From: Curvularia sp. ZM96
Taxonomy: Eukaryota; Ascomycota; Dothideomycetes; Pleosporales; Pleosporaceae
Assembly (NCBI GenBank): GCA_022457065.1
Contig: JAJGBQ010000001.1
Coordinates: 1,178,001 to 1,242,000, forward strand
Reading direction: 5' to 3'
DNA length: 64,000 bases
In this document: positions 44,163 to 55,202 of the stretch, piece by piece
Position numbering within the stretch: position 1 is the first letter of the stretch
How the letters are laid out: each line of letters begins with the position of its first letter
Notes under the pieces: model-generated
Told to the model about the DNA's origin: nothing
What the model saw: the letters and a program-made list of their open reading frames with translations, nothing else
Databases searched by the model: none
Position numbers and translations under genes: made by a program

Positions 44163-44393
44163 ATGTGCTTTTACGAGAAAATCACCTTTCCCTGCAACCA
44201 CACAGAATATCGACTCGCGTCATATTGCCATTTTGCTCGGAACGACCCTGGACACCAATGTTTCGGCGCTTGGAACATTAGACGCGAATGGAACCAGTCC
44301 CAGACAAACTGCACCAATTGCACAAGACAGCAAGAGTATCTTTCGATAGCATGCGACGCCCAATCGACATACAGTGTCGGCAGCAGAAAGTAA
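44163..44393 (+). CDS. Small Cys-rich protein starting MCFY
   Basis: A 76-residue protein beginning MCFYEKITFPCNHTEYR. It has seven Cys (2, 11, 22, 33, 50, 53, 64), with His13, His23 and His31 nearby, and a CTNC pair. There is no signal peptide, so it is probably cytosolic or nuclear and may bind a metal. Short proteins that begin MC-aromatic and carry a spaced Cys/His pattern are common and lineage-specific in Dothideomycetes; their role is unknown. A different frame opens at 44093 but has no such pattern. A leader intron starting at GTAAGT 44067 is possible. Confidence 0.5.
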   Translation: MCFYEKITFPCNHTEYRLASYCHFARNDPGHQCFGAWNIRREWNQSQTNCTNCTRQQEYLSIACDAQSTYSVGSRK

Positions 44394-44976
44394 AGCTCTA
44401 GCAGACCGAGACCAGATTTGGAAGAGCTCCCAGAGATTGGATGTGCTCTCAGGAGAGTTTGGGTTTCTGCAACAGACTTTGATTTCGTTTTCATCCGCTA
44501 AGCACCGAGTATCCTACAACTTTCAGGTGCCGATAGCGTTCACGAGCTGTTGCCGAATGAATAATTGGGGGCCTCCAAATATCCTATCGACTGTTTATAG
44601 TTTAATTTGTATGTAAATACGTCCATATATAAGGTAATCTACAATCATCCCGCTGTCAAACTTGCACAGTAAATTCGCATCATTCGCCTATGGCCGATGC
44701 GGAGTTCTTGGCCGGGAGAATGACAAAAGAGATCACTTGCCATACACTCCACTAGAATGCTGTCCCTTTTGATAAAATCAAAAATGATTAGAAAATGAAG
44801 AAAAGCTCACGTTTGTTCATTGGCAAAAGCTGAAGAAGTCCACAGTAGACTAGCCTAGAACGGTTTGGCGTCAAGCCCCACCTCACAAGCCGAGGCTAGT
44901 CACCGTGGCTTTGCCTGTGAAGTCTTGGGCACCTACTCGGTATTCCTCTACACACGCTGAACTTTAAACATCCATC
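44394..44976 (+). promoter_or_regulatory. Intergenic region upstream of the cytochrome b5-like gene
   Basis: No gene seen. The segment at 44850-44930 just before the transcript start is rich in GC; the rest is A/T-rich. Confidence 0.4.
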
Positions 44977-45551
44977 ATGTCTGAAGCTGCCGAACCAAAG
45001 AAGGAGAAGTTTGCTCCCAAGGAGCCCGTCACACTGAACCCACCGAAAGATGACATCATCGAACGGGAATACCTGGCAAAGTGTGATGGTAAGCCTTTCT
45101 AAAGACTGCGGTATAATACATGAATGAATGACTGCTAACACGAAATGTAGGCACCAACGAAGGCTACCCAACTCTAGTAGCGATCAAGGTAATGATGAGA
45201 CTCCCACATGAGTGCGTCCTAAAGGCACGTGCGGTCGGGCTGATTGTGACACAGGGCGATGTTTTTGATGTGAGCGGCAAGGAGACGTACGCTCCTGGAA
45301 AAGGCTACCACGGTTTGTTAGCCCCGAGATCATGAGTGTACTACTGAGCACAGCTAACTAAGATACCAGTGTTTGCTGGTAAGGAGCCCAACCGGGCTCT
45401 TGGTATGTCTTCCTTGAAGCCAGAGGACTGCATATCGGACTACTCTGGGCTGTCCGACAAAGAGAAGCAAGTCTTGAACGATTGGCACACATTTTTTAGC
45501 AAGCGCTACAACATTGTGGGGCGCTTACCGTCAGAAACCTCAAATCTTTAG
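44977..45551 (+). CDS. Cytochrome b5-like heme/steroid-binding protein (DAP1/PGRMC family)
   Basis: Four exons: 44977..45088, 45151..45188, 45255..45312, 45370..45551; 129 residues. The fold is covered from YLAKCDGTNEGYPTLVAIKG through DVFDVSGKETYAPGKGYHVF and AGKEPNRALGMSSL to SDKEKQVLNDWHTFFSKRYN. The Tyr residues in ETYAPGKGYHVF are where PGRMC/Dap1 proteins ligate heme. The family supports cytochrome P450 enzymes, notably Erg11 in sterol synthesis. Unlike yeast and animal members, this one has no N-terminal membrane helix (start MSEAAEPKKEKFAPKEP), so it should be soluble. An anchored start would need an extra upstream exon, which I do not see. Confidence 0.92.
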
Positions 45552-45907
45552 GTGTTCGGCCGTAGAGAGCAATACATATACGCATCGCGGTTATTAAAAA
45601 GATCCCTTCCCGCTCTCAATGTAACCTACTCACTATCCTTTTACAATGTTTTAAGTTATGGTATACGTGTGTTCTGATAACAAATCTAAGCATTGAAATC
45701 TTCTCAATATAGAGGCTTGCATCGGACTCATCGGTAACGACTTTTCACCCTCCGTTCATGATAACACTCAGAATCAAGGCATATCACTCGCTATGGGAGC
45801 CGAAATTTAATCAGCAAGACCGAGCAATCAACGAAAAGCTAGAGCTTCTGCTCATACCACTAAAGTCTCTGTACACCCATGACACTAAACTACCAGCCTT
45901 CTGCCTC
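45552..45907. other. Convergent 3' region
   Basis: 356 bases between two stop codons on opposite strands; A/T-rich, with no feature beyond probable polyadenylation signals. Confidence 0.4.
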
Positions 45908-47841
45908 CTAAGCCGGCGACTTAACCATCAATCCGATCAGCGAATGGACGACCTCTGCAGCTGCTAGCACTGTGGGCTCGCCTGGGTTGTCGTATATAGG
46001 CGCAACTTCGACTGCAACAAACATTCAGTTAGTTTGTGTCATGTTCGATAGGAAAATGACAGTTTAGGGGAATGCATACCAACGTCAGCGCCAATCACAT
46101 CTAATCCTTCAAGACCATCCAAGATCGACAGCAACTCTCGCGTGCTCCAGCCACCGACTTCGGCCGTTCCCGTACCTAAGCTTTACGTCAGTCAAACCGT
46201 TCAGATACTAGATTGCTGAAAATAGTACTGCTGGTGACACAGCTTTCACGTCGTACAGTAGAAAATTTAGGTGAGAACCTACCAGGTGCAAACGCCGGAT
46301 CGAGTACATCAATATCAACACTGATATATACTTTGCTCCCCTCCACCCGCGACTTCAACTTCTCAATGATGCCCGATACACCAATGCGATCAATATCCCT
46401 GGCTTTTACCATCTCAAACCCACACCTGAGATCATTGCGCACATCGCCTTTTGGTCGCACTACCGGCGCTCTGATACCCGCGTGAATCGACGAGTTGCGG
46501 ATCAATCCCTCTTCATGCGCAATATGTAGGAAGGTTCCATGGTTCACACCACTGTTGTCATGGTTAGAGGTACGCGTAAAAAAAATAGGCTCGTAGCCAG
46601 ACTCACGCGTAATGAGAGATGCCTCCACCTGTGGCACATTAGCAGGCCGTCACACATGGCAAAAGAAAACTTACCCAGAACTTTTGGATCCCAAGTATCT
46701 GTCTCGCAGTCAGCGGGGGTGGATGGGAAATATTGGTGGGAGCTTACCTATGTGGCTGTCAAAATGTATCACGCTCACTTGGCCCCAGTGGTGATAGGCT
46801 GATCGCAGTGCAGGTAGTGTGGTAGTGTGATCGCCACCTAGAGTAATGATTCTGGGCGTACTACCATGTTCGCTAGAGTTGGCGTCTCTGGAAGAAATGA
46901 TCTTGAGGAGTCAGATATTTTCTTCGTCGTGGCCACGGATGTGTGACAAACCTCGTGAGCTTTGTCGAGCTGCTTCAGAGCGACGGTGTTGTCCTGGCGT
47001 ATCTTTTAGTCAAACTTGCCTTGGAGACTACACCAGGGGCGTTACCAAAAAAGTCAACGGAGCATCGCCGCAGTCGACGATTTTGGCCCAGTCGAGGAAC
47101 ACATTCTCTCCTATATATGATCAACTTCAGCACTCTATCAACCTGTAAAAAGACCCAGAACAACCAAAAAGTTGCTCTGAACTGTAAAGGACGGGAATAG
47201 AGTGAAAAGAGGTGTTTTGAACCACCACATGTCACACAACCACCAGTCCCAGTGCAACCTTTTGCAACCGTTGCTTGCGTAATGTGATAGCACTCACTGC
47301 GTATCACCTTCACACACCAAAGCTCTTGCATACAACATCCATACTTCAGAAGCCACAGTAGTACCCCAGAAACTTTCACAGCATGCATGTGCACTTACCA
47401 GTATAAATGCTCCACGCAGCATCCGCAGCGATTCGACGAGATCCAGCTCGGATGCCACCGGGCCCAAAGCGCGCTCCAGGACGTGCAGTCACACCCTACA
47501 ATCAATCAATCAATTTTCAACACAAAACATCCCCCACATTCACATCTCTCCAAGCCAGCTTCGTGCTCGAGTGGTACGCAACTTACCGTATCAAATGGCG
47601 CGCCCAGTATAGCGATATCATACTTCTCGACATCCTGTCCTTCCGGTGCTAGACAATGCACATACGGCAGACGGGCATATGTCGTCAGCCCCTCGAACTT
47701 TGCTTGCGTGACATCTGCCTCGAACCCCCCTTGAGCAAAGATCTGCTGAGACGAGTATCCCGCGACAGGTGGGAACGTGATTTCGCGTGTGTTTGCGAGG
47801 GAGAGCAGCGGTGAAAGAGAGAGCAGCGAGCGGAGCGCCAT
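45908..47841 (-). CDS. Agmatinase-like ureohydrolase (arginase family)
   Basis: Ten exons, complement(join(45908..46011,46080..46175,46283..46551,46607..46628,46675..46698,46748..46901,46952..46993,47046..47110,47399..47495,47587..47841)), 375 residues, every junction in phase. Ureohydrolase marks run in order: ILGAPFDTGVTARPGARFGP, IITLGGDHTTTLPAL, VIHFDSHIDTWDP, and SVDIDVLDPAFAPGTGT. These supply the His and Asp ligands of the two-manganese site. Fungal members of this type are annotated as agmatinases, splitting agmatine to putrescine and urea, but substrate choice cannot be proven here. The N-terminus MALRSLLSLSPLLSLANTRE looks like a weak signal peptide or mitochondrial presequence. Exons 6 and 7 of the transcript are 24 and 22 bases. 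Intron 2 is 288 bases, the rest 46 to 107. Confidence 0.92.
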
Positions 47842-48508
47842 GTTGCTGTTCGAGAGAAATTGATGGCAAAGAAAGAGAATGGTATACAGGCTTATCAGGC
47901 CATGGTTCGTATTCAGTTGTGTCTATATGCTGCTGCGTGTAGCCCAAATGACGATAGGGAATATGCGTTCTATGCTTGAATGGGAAGGTCGAGCCGACGT
48001 AAATACCCGTCTACTGCTAGCCGCTTCTTCCGTTGCGGAACGCGAGTCACGAACCATGTAGACATTCTGTTGCTCTGATAGTACTGGGAATGGTGTCTTG
48101 TTCTTCTCGCTAACCAACATTCACTATTAAATCTCGGGTTCTGCAGCTACTCGGATAATACATGTACAGGTAATATCTCCATTCTTTTCTCTTTCAGCTA
48201 TCAATTACACTTCCGCAGCTGAGTCTCGAGTTTTTCTGCTTATGGTCCTTTGTGTGGTGCATTGCTACTTTCTTCCTCTTATTCATTTTGTGGAGAGAGA
48301 CAAGGGAGAGATATTCAAGGCATTGTGCGTTCTTATATGCTGTAGTAGCTTCGCAAATCCAAAGCAGAGTACGTCAAAGTAACCAAAAAGCTCTATATTT
48401 GGCGAGTTGTCCAAATCTCGCGATTAGCAATATGCTAAAGGGTCGCTCTATACATATCTCTCTCCTCCACATATACCTCTAAACATATCTTTCCTCAAAA
48501 CACCTCTC
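47842..48508. promoter_or_regulatory. Agmatinase promoter and hexokinase-like 3' region
   Basis: Both neighbours are on the minus strand. No gene, RNA or repeat recognised in these 667 bases. Confidence 0.4.
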
Positions 48509-50138
48509 TCATGCCATCTCATCCGTCATGGCTGCCAGCACTCCAGCACCAATGATGCCACCATCCTTTGCCTCCTTGAGCGTAACTTGCTTGGATGCAT
48601 TCGCCGCCGAACCCTCCTCTACCAGGATATCGATCCATTGCTGACATGTCTGCAGCCACTTTGGATACTGGGAAATGGTACCGCCAGCATATGCTATGAC
48701 TAGCTCCTCAATCTCGCGCTTGCCCCTGGCGTGCGTGCCATTACTGGGCGCCTTTGCCCCGTCCAAAGCCACTTCGCCCACGCAGTTGAGCAGTCCTACA
48801 CATGCAGCGGCAACTAGAGCTGAGGAGCGTTGTTGCACGGCTTCGGCGATATCCCGGATCATTTCCACCCTGTCTACCGTCCAGAAAGGGCCCTGAGACT
48901 GACTTGGATCCGGATACTTGCTCTCGAGCTCTTGTTGCACGATGCGACCTCCCTTCCGCGCTATGACTTCTGACAGGAACCTGGTTGGTAGCGTATTCCT
49001 GGATAATAATGATGACGGGATTTGTACATCTTTCTCTTTGGAGACTACGTCAACGAATATCAATCGTACAATCTCGCCAAGGTATCGGCCAGAAGTCATG
49101 TATTCGAACGGCTGGAACCCAGGTGCGTCGCTGTTGGCATCGAGCGTCATATCCCAGGGGGTTTTGATGTTGAGATGGACCAAGGGCTTATCAGTGCCGC
49201 GAATCGTCCACTCGGTATTGATGACGACCGTCTCGACTGCATCGGGGTTGACCAAAGCACTCTTCTTGGCGGGGTGCAAGCGATCCAGCTTCATCGGTAC
49301 GGTGGCATTGGTCCCAGTGCCAACAATCAAACCCATAGCCACGCGGCTGTTTGGTGAAGCCTTGACTGCGTAGGCGAGGGATGCAAAGGTAGCTACGGTG
49401 TCATTGGTAATGGCAGCCACTTTGATCCTTGGTAACGGCGACTTGTTCGGGTCGGCAACTTGACAGTGGCGCGCGTACCCCGCAAGAAGCATTTTTCCCA
49501 GGTTCAAGTCGGACGTAATGGCGAAACCCTTACCCATTGGCAGCAGGGTTGCTTCTGAAAGTCGAGTCTGGCTAACAGGGACGTTAGCACAGCATTGTGA
49601 TGGTGTAAGACTGATGTATGACTTACGCCATTGGAAAGCTAAAGGTAATACCAAGAAGGATCTCGTCACCCAATGGTGACGTTGGATGACTACCATTTTG
49701 CTGCTGTTCCTCGAGAGCACTCTCTACGACCTCGGCGATGCAGTCCCCGATCCAGGCAAAGAGGTCCTCGGCTTGGTCCATTTTCAGGTGGTCGCCAATG
49801 GGCCAGTTCTTGTCATGGCTTCTGTGGATCTGAGCAAAGACATTTTCCCCAATGGTACTGCTTCGTTCACGCCCATGCTCGGCAGTGCCATCTGGCTCTC
49901 CGATTAGCTCAACAAAGCCGACTCTTAGGTTGGTGCCACCAACATCGATGCTCAAGAATTTGCCCTTCTCTTTTCCTGTGGGTAGGGCCGTGACGGGGGT
50001 AGCGAGGAAGTGCTCCGTCGAGGTCCTGGCGAGGTCCGTGTAGGTTTCCGAGAAGCGACGGGCCAGGTCGAGCAGCGTGTGGGAATTGATGAAGGAGGTA
50101 AACGCATCAATGGCCGAGGATGCATCGCTTGAGGCCAT
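48509..50138 (-). CDS. Hexokinase-family protein
   Basis: complement(join(48509..49571,49627..50138)), 524 residues. The first ATP phosphate site reads FLSIDVGGTNLRVGFVEL. A sugar-site region ITFSFPMAQTRLSEATLLP is formed across the 55-base intron. The catalytic Asp is present in VAAITNDTVATFASLAYA. The second nucleotide loop is GLIVGTGTNATVPMKL, and the sugar-contact Glu lies in VINTEWTIRG. The C-terminal adenosine site may be IGAGVLAAMTD. Sequence identity to ordinary hexokinase I/II or glucokinase appears low across several conserved blocks (LLGITFSFPM in place of LGFTFSYP). This suggests one of the divergent fungal paralogues, some of which have regulatory rather than metabolic roles. Start MASSDASSAIDAF is the first Met of the frame. 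Confidence 0.85.
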
Positions 50139-50825
50139 TCTGAGATTATGCTAGGAGCGGGAAGGCGAGGTTGGCGAGAATGCAGGGCTACGCGCATGGA
50201 CCAAGGAAATATAGCGATGACTGTGGTGGAGGAGACAGCCTCGCGGGCGCGGGCAAAGCAGCAAGCGTATGTCTATGTAAACGGGGGTATCAGAAGAGGA
50301 GCCGGCGAAGTGACTCGTTCATGGTGAGCGAGCGTAAGAAGGAAAAACAAGCGGCCGCACGAGGATTGCGTGCCCTGTCCAAGGTGCGTCGAGTGGTTGT
50401 GAGGCAGGATGCCGTAAGTAGAACCCCTCCGGCCTGGGTCCACCAGCGTGAGCTTGGAGAGAGCAGACGTGGACGCCGCCGCCACACAGCCGCAGCGCCA
50501 CGGCGAATTGTTGCGCCGCTCTCGCTCCCGACCCGGCGTTCGCCGTCTCTCCAGGCACACGGCGGCGAGGGTGAGGAGGCTATCCATCATCGTCGGCGCG
50601 TTCCCGTGGATCGCCATATCAGTGCACCCAGGCGGACCGCCGTCGACGCCTAGATTCACCCTCGGGCCCTAGCTGATGGCGCTATCGGACGCCTCGACCA
50701 TCCTTCACATCATCCCATCACATCACGTCGCATAGCATAACCGGGCGTCGCTGCAGCCACTGCCTCCCTTGCTAATATAGAGCAACAACATCCCAGCCCA
50801 GTACAAGAGCCCGCCGCACACCAAC
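50139..50825. promoter_or_regulatory. Divergent intergenic region, hexokinase-like gene and GILT-like gene
   Basis: A GC-rich region with two promoters. Several open frames longer than 60 codons occur on both strands only because stops are rare in GC-rich DNA; none shows a motif. Confidence 0.45.
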
Positions 50826-51649
50826 ATGGAAGAGAAGACGCCCCTCGTCTCCAGTTACCCCCCGGCTGCTGGTGCACCCACCGCCGACGACAGCATGGCT
50901 CCGCCCACGTCTCGCACCAAGAGCCGCCTTCACATGGCCGTGGCGGTTCTGTTTGTTAGTTTGTTCTGGCTCGCGACGACGTGGACCTGCAATGCCGACC
51001 ACGACCATAGCCACGATGTCGCAAAGGTGCCCATGGACGTCCACATCATGTCCAAGTGCCCGGACGCGCGCGAGTGCTTGAACAAGCTGGTGGTGCCAAC
51101 CATGGCAAACGTGTCGGACAAGGTCGACTTTCGTCTGAGCATGATCGGAACGTATGTTTTGCAATCCAACGGCAAACACATAGGCGATACTGACCACCCC
51201 CCAGCCTGACCGAAGACGACGGTGTGCTGTGCAAGCACGGCCAGACCGAGTGCCTCGGCGACATTGTCATGCTGTGTGCTGCATCCTCGTACCCCGACCC
51301 CAAGCTCTACCTCGGATTCACAAACTGCCTCATCACCGACTATCCCGAGATACCAGCGCGATCGCTCATTGAAGACTGCGCCCTGGAACACGGCCTGGAC
51401 TTTGATGTGCTCAATGAATGCATGAGCAAGGAAAACGGCGCATACGGTATGGGTCTGCTGAGAGACAGCGCCAAGCATAGCAGTGATGTGGGCGTGACGA
51501 CGAGCTGCACCGTCAGGCTGAACGACAAGGTGAGGTGTGTAGTCGACGGGGGCGTGTTCGTCGATTGCCAAGGCGGAAACCAGCCTGAGGACTTGATCCG
51601 CGATATCGAGACGCTCTACAAAGAGGCGCACGGGTGGACGTATTCTTGA
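50826..51649 (+). CDS. GILT-like thiol reductase, membrane-anchored
   Basis: join(50826..51151,51205..51649), 256 residues. An N-terminal cytosolic tail with an acidic and dileucine-like start (MEEKTPLV) is followed by one membrane helix, LHMAVAVLFVSLFWLATTW, and a lumenal domain. The GILT signature is present as CKHGQTECLGDIVMLC (Asp where Asn is usual). Upstream, VDVHIMSKCPDARECL has two Cys separated by five residues in place of the CXXC active site of animal GILT. Ten Cys lie in the lumenal part in total. GILT enzymes reduce disulfides in acidic compartments; here the vacuole or endosome is likely. The intron has GTATGT donor and CCCCCCAG acceptor. Confidence 0.85.
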
Positions 51650-51988
51650 GTAACAAGACGGTGCCCGTTCTGCTCATAATATGCTTTTGATTTTGTTTCG
51701 GTGTCTCCAGAGGCGTTTTTGTTTTGTTTGAAGCCTTGGTTGACTGGCAACTGATGATACCCAGCCCTGTAGCATACATACACATTGGGCATCTGACGAC
51801 ATTCATATACACATGCCAAAACCACTGTAGACTCTTGATGTTGAATTGACCTCCAACGCGCCTGTCATGCAAGTCAGAGGCGCAGTAGACAGATGCAAAA
51901 CATAAAAAAAACGCCTTGCTAAATATACAAAAAAGGGTGGACCGACGTTTCTTCCCCCTTTGATGACGAATGGCCTCTCCTAACAGTC
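51650..51988. other. Convergent 3' region
   Basis: 339 bases between convergent stop codons, A/T-rich; no further feature. Confidence 0.4.
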
Positions 51989-52873
51989 TCACTGGAACTC
52001 GCCAAACTCGCCATCATCAAAGCCCAAGTCCTCCGCCGTCTGCTTGGGCGGTAGACTAGCAGCATCAAACGTCTGTCTGCTCCGCCTCCTCTCCTCCTTG
52101 ACGCTCTTCGCACTCGGCGGAGGGGGCAAAAAAGCGCCTCCAGGCCCGCTTCCCGGCGGAGGCTTTATACTGAACAGCGCATCCTGCTCGCTTTTCTGCG
52201 CGCCATCACTCTTCTCGCTCTCATGACTCCGTGACCTCCGCCCCTTGAGTCCCCCCAGGTTAATCGATATTGTTTCGCCCGCCTTGAGACTAAAATCGCG
52301 CTTTGCCTCTTCGGCGACGGTGTGTGACGACGTTTTTGAGGAGCGTGACGACGATGAGGAAGATGCGTTGTTGTTGGAGGTTTTATCAAATCCCAGTACG
52401 CGCCGGGCGTCTTGCAGGGCAATGGAGAAGTCGAAGGCTTCGCTGCGCTCTTCGAAGCCCATGCCCAGCACGGCTTTGCGGCCTTCGCCCACGACGGTGA
52501 TGGCAAAGAAGCGGCTGCTGTCCAGCGCTTGCTCGACTATGCGCTCGCTGGTGTAGGGCGCTGCAGCGAAGAGATCCCCCGTTTTGGGGTCTTCGAGCAG
52601 AATGGTGGTTGTGACTTTTTCGTCTTCTTCGCCACCGCCACCACCACCACCCCCTTCCTCCTCTGATGTGCTCGGTATTGACGTCTCGACGATGCGTAAC
52701 CGCGCAGTGAAGATCTGTAGCTGGTTGTTATTGGCGGTCCACGTAGACGCTTGGTAGCCTTTGGTCGTCGTCGCAGGCGGAATCTGGTATATGTGCACTT
52801 TGGGCGCGAGGTATAGGATGCGCTGGATCGCGGTTGAAGGCAACGGCGCGCCAGTCAGCGGGTCGACGTTCAT
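51989..52873 (-). CDS. NECAP-like clathrin adaptor-associated protein
   Basis: A single exon of 294 residues. The N-terminal PH-like NECAP domain spans about 15-165: QRILYLAPKVHIYQIPPATT, KGYQASTWTA and LFAAAPYTSERIVEQALDSS, then SRFFAITVVGEGRKAVLGMG and ERSEAFDFSIALQDARR. An insertion of glycines and glutamates (about 71-85) sits in a loop. The rest is disordered, with INLGGLKGRR, a Pro-rich PPPPSAKS segment and the end DDGEFGEFQ. In animals NECAP binds the AP-2 ear and helps clathrin-coated vesicle formation; the fungal protein probably acts likewise at the plasma membrane. Start MNVDPLTGAPLP is the first Met. Confidence 0.92.
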   Translation of the reverse strand: MNVDPLTGAPLPSTAIQRILYLAPKVHIYQIPPATTTKGYQASTWTANNNQLQIFTARLRIVETSIPSTSEEEGGGGGGGGEEDEKVTTTILLEDPKTGDLFAAAPYTSERIVEQALDSSRFFAITVVGEGRKAVLGMGFEERSEAFDFSIALQDARRVLGFDKTSNNNASSSSSSRSSKTSSHTVAEEAKRDFSLKAGETISINLGGLKGRRSRSHESEKSDGAQKSEQDALFSIKPPPGSGPGGAFLPPPPSAKSVKEERRRSRQTFDAASLPPKQTAEDLGFDDGEFGEFQ

Positions 52874-53845
52874 GGTTGGGAGGAATGGGAGTTAGGAGTT
52901 GGGGCAAGGTGTTTGCAAAGAGCGCTCTCCTTTATGATGAACGCTTGAAACGTGTGGTCGGAAAAGAATTCTTGATGTCTCTTTTCTCAGTCTGTTCACT
53001 CTCTTTCTCTTTCTTTGTCTCTTTCAGACGTCTGGAGGTTGGGAAACAAATGTTGCGAATATCGATATTGATGCCCAATAAGACTCGTACTTCTGCTGGA
53101 GGACCCTGGAAACGGCGTCGCGGGACTATGATCTTAGTGGGGTAACTGGTAAGGCTCCTTGCCCGCGAATCGCAAACTACCCAACAAGCACGGAATGCAG
53201 ACGGTCCAATAATCTATGTAATCGAGTATGAGGTGGGCTTTCCGTCTCAGACGCTTCTTGGGAACCGGGCGTCATCTGAGGGCATTGGTGCACATGATTG
53301 CCTCTGGTGCTTTCTTCAGCGGTGATGCGTTGGCACTGCAGGGTCTCCGCGCCTTTGGACAAGACACCCCGCCCATTCATGTTCGTCGCGCGAGACGGAT
53401 GCAGCCCAGGTATGGTGACTGTTTAGCGCTGCGGGACATGTCGAATCGTCGCTTGCCCTGCTCCCTTAGGACCGTCCGAGCTTCGTTCGGGCTTTGATAT
53501 AGCACCATTTTTACTACAGAACCAAGACCGTTGCCTACAACGTTAGACAAAAATAGTAATAGTCGTCTCGAGCTTTGGTGGGAGCCCCACTATCACCGCT
53601 CTTGTCATGCACTAGCCATGTCGGTTCTTCGTAGAGCTTCTGATGGAGCAAATTCACCGTAGTTGTACGGTCAAGAAACGATCTGTGGCCTACTGGGTTC
53701 AGCCCTGTTCATGATCTGAAGTGAGGCGACACGCCGTGTCAATTGCAAATGCCAAGTATGTTCCGTCTTGTATCTCAATAGTAATTCGTCGTCTACTAGG
53801 CACAAATATTTACATGAATGGTGAAAATGCTACGAGCTTGACCGT
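52874..53845. other. Gene-free stretch
   Basis: Contains the NECAP promoter and, at the far end, the 3' region of the tyrosinase gene. Frames at 53177-53497 on both strands have no motif. Nothing else seen. Confidence 0.45.
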
Positions 53846-55202
53846 CTAGATATATGTGTAGCAGAAAGGTCCACCCATTGTGCTCATCGCCTCAGCAATG
53901 GTAATGTCCTGGGGATAAGCATAGCCAAGCGTCATCTTGTCGGTGAGCTTAGTCGCGGGCGCAGTGGGGTCGGAAATGACAGTAGTTCCGTAGATGGCGT
54001 TGGTGCGCTCGGCGGGGTTGATGTTTTGCCAGGTCCACCAGACACGGTCAATCTGCGAGTGATGCAGGAAAAAATATGGGTCGCCTGCCATACGTTAATT
54101 GGTTGCAAATGTGAGAGAACACGGCAAGAAAACTTACCAGAGGAGGTGAAAAAGTCAGAACCCGGGTCACCACCGATCGTGAAGTGACCAGCCGTGTGCA
54201 CACCCATGAAGTTGTTGTCGAAAGCTGGGTCGCCGCCTTGCATGTCGGTCCAGAAAGTCTTCATGTCGGGGCTGTTGAGCAGCTTGACAACCATCTCATC
54301 ATTTGTCCATCGGCTGGAGGCCCAAGATGAAATGTCACGTTTGAGACAGCGAGGGTTGTAGCCAAGACCCATGTTAGGATCCGTGAAATTAGAAATGGGG
54401 TTGGGAGGCACGCAGAGCGAGTCAGTGAAGACGGGCCCGAGATTGACGGGCCAGTCCTTGAAGGGACCAGAAGATACGCAGCCTCCACCGTTGCCCTTGG
54501 GAATCTTGATCTTTGGCTCAGCGTTGGTGGGAATTCCGTAGAAAGTTTGGTTGGAGCATCCAGCAACACCGTTGCCACCCAGTGACAAAGCAGAGCCGTC
54601 CAGAGCAGGACTCTTCATAGGATCGTCTGCCCATCGGGGCCAGTTGTAGTATGGGTGGGAGCCTTTGTAACCGCATTCATTTCGCAGTGTCTGTTCGTAG
54701 GCCCAGGTGTAGTAGCGGTGCCAGGGAAGGAAATTTCCAGTGTTGTGGATGGAGAATGTCTGCTTGATATGAGCAGCGACGAAATCGTCGTAGCGGTTCT
54801 GGCAGCCTGGGCATTCGGACTTGGGTGTCTTCGCAGGTGCCTTAGACATGCATTGAACGGCCTCGATATAATTCTTCTTCTCGGACTTGGTGAAGGTCGC
54901 CCTGGGTATGTCAGTAGGCAGCTCTTAACACTTTTCTAGGATACACACCATTCCTTGCGAACAACAAGGTTCAAGGGGTTGCACTTCTTGAATTGATCAT
55001 TCTTTTGTGTAGCCTGGTAAATTTGCTGGTTGATGGCAGCAATTCCAGCGTACAAATCAGCCTGGAGGACCTTTCCACCAAGAATATTCGGTGAGACATT
55101 CTGCCTTTTGTCGAAAGCGGCAGCGGGAGAGGATTCTTCGAAGGCAGGAATGGCGCTGGCTAGTGCCGCAGGTGCAAGCCAAAGGAGTGCAGCTGTACGC
55201 AT
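53846..55202 (-). CDS. Secreted tyrosinase-family copper oxidase
   Basis: complement(join(53846..54084,54138..54901,54949..55202)), 418 residues. A signal peptide MRTAALLWLAPAALASA is followed by a short propeptide ending in a Kex2-type Lys-Arg at 32-33. The CuA site has His in VAAHIKQ, SIHNTG and FLPWHRYY. The CuB site has GVHTAGHFTIGG and, past the second intron, DPYFFLHHSQIDRVWWTWQ. Several Cys pairs and NXS/T sites (CSNQT, ISNFT) support secretion. The family oxidises phenols, for example in pigment formation or secondary metabolism. There is no C-terminal lid domain like that of long tyrosinases, and the Cys that normally precedes the second CuA His is absent (SIH). No biosynthetic cluster surrounds it. 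Confidence 0.9.

Noticed and set aside
50171..50653. 160-codon frame in the hexokinase/GILT intergenic region
   Set aside because: The region is GC-rich with few stops in any frame; Arg-rich product without domain, and frames on both strands are equally open.
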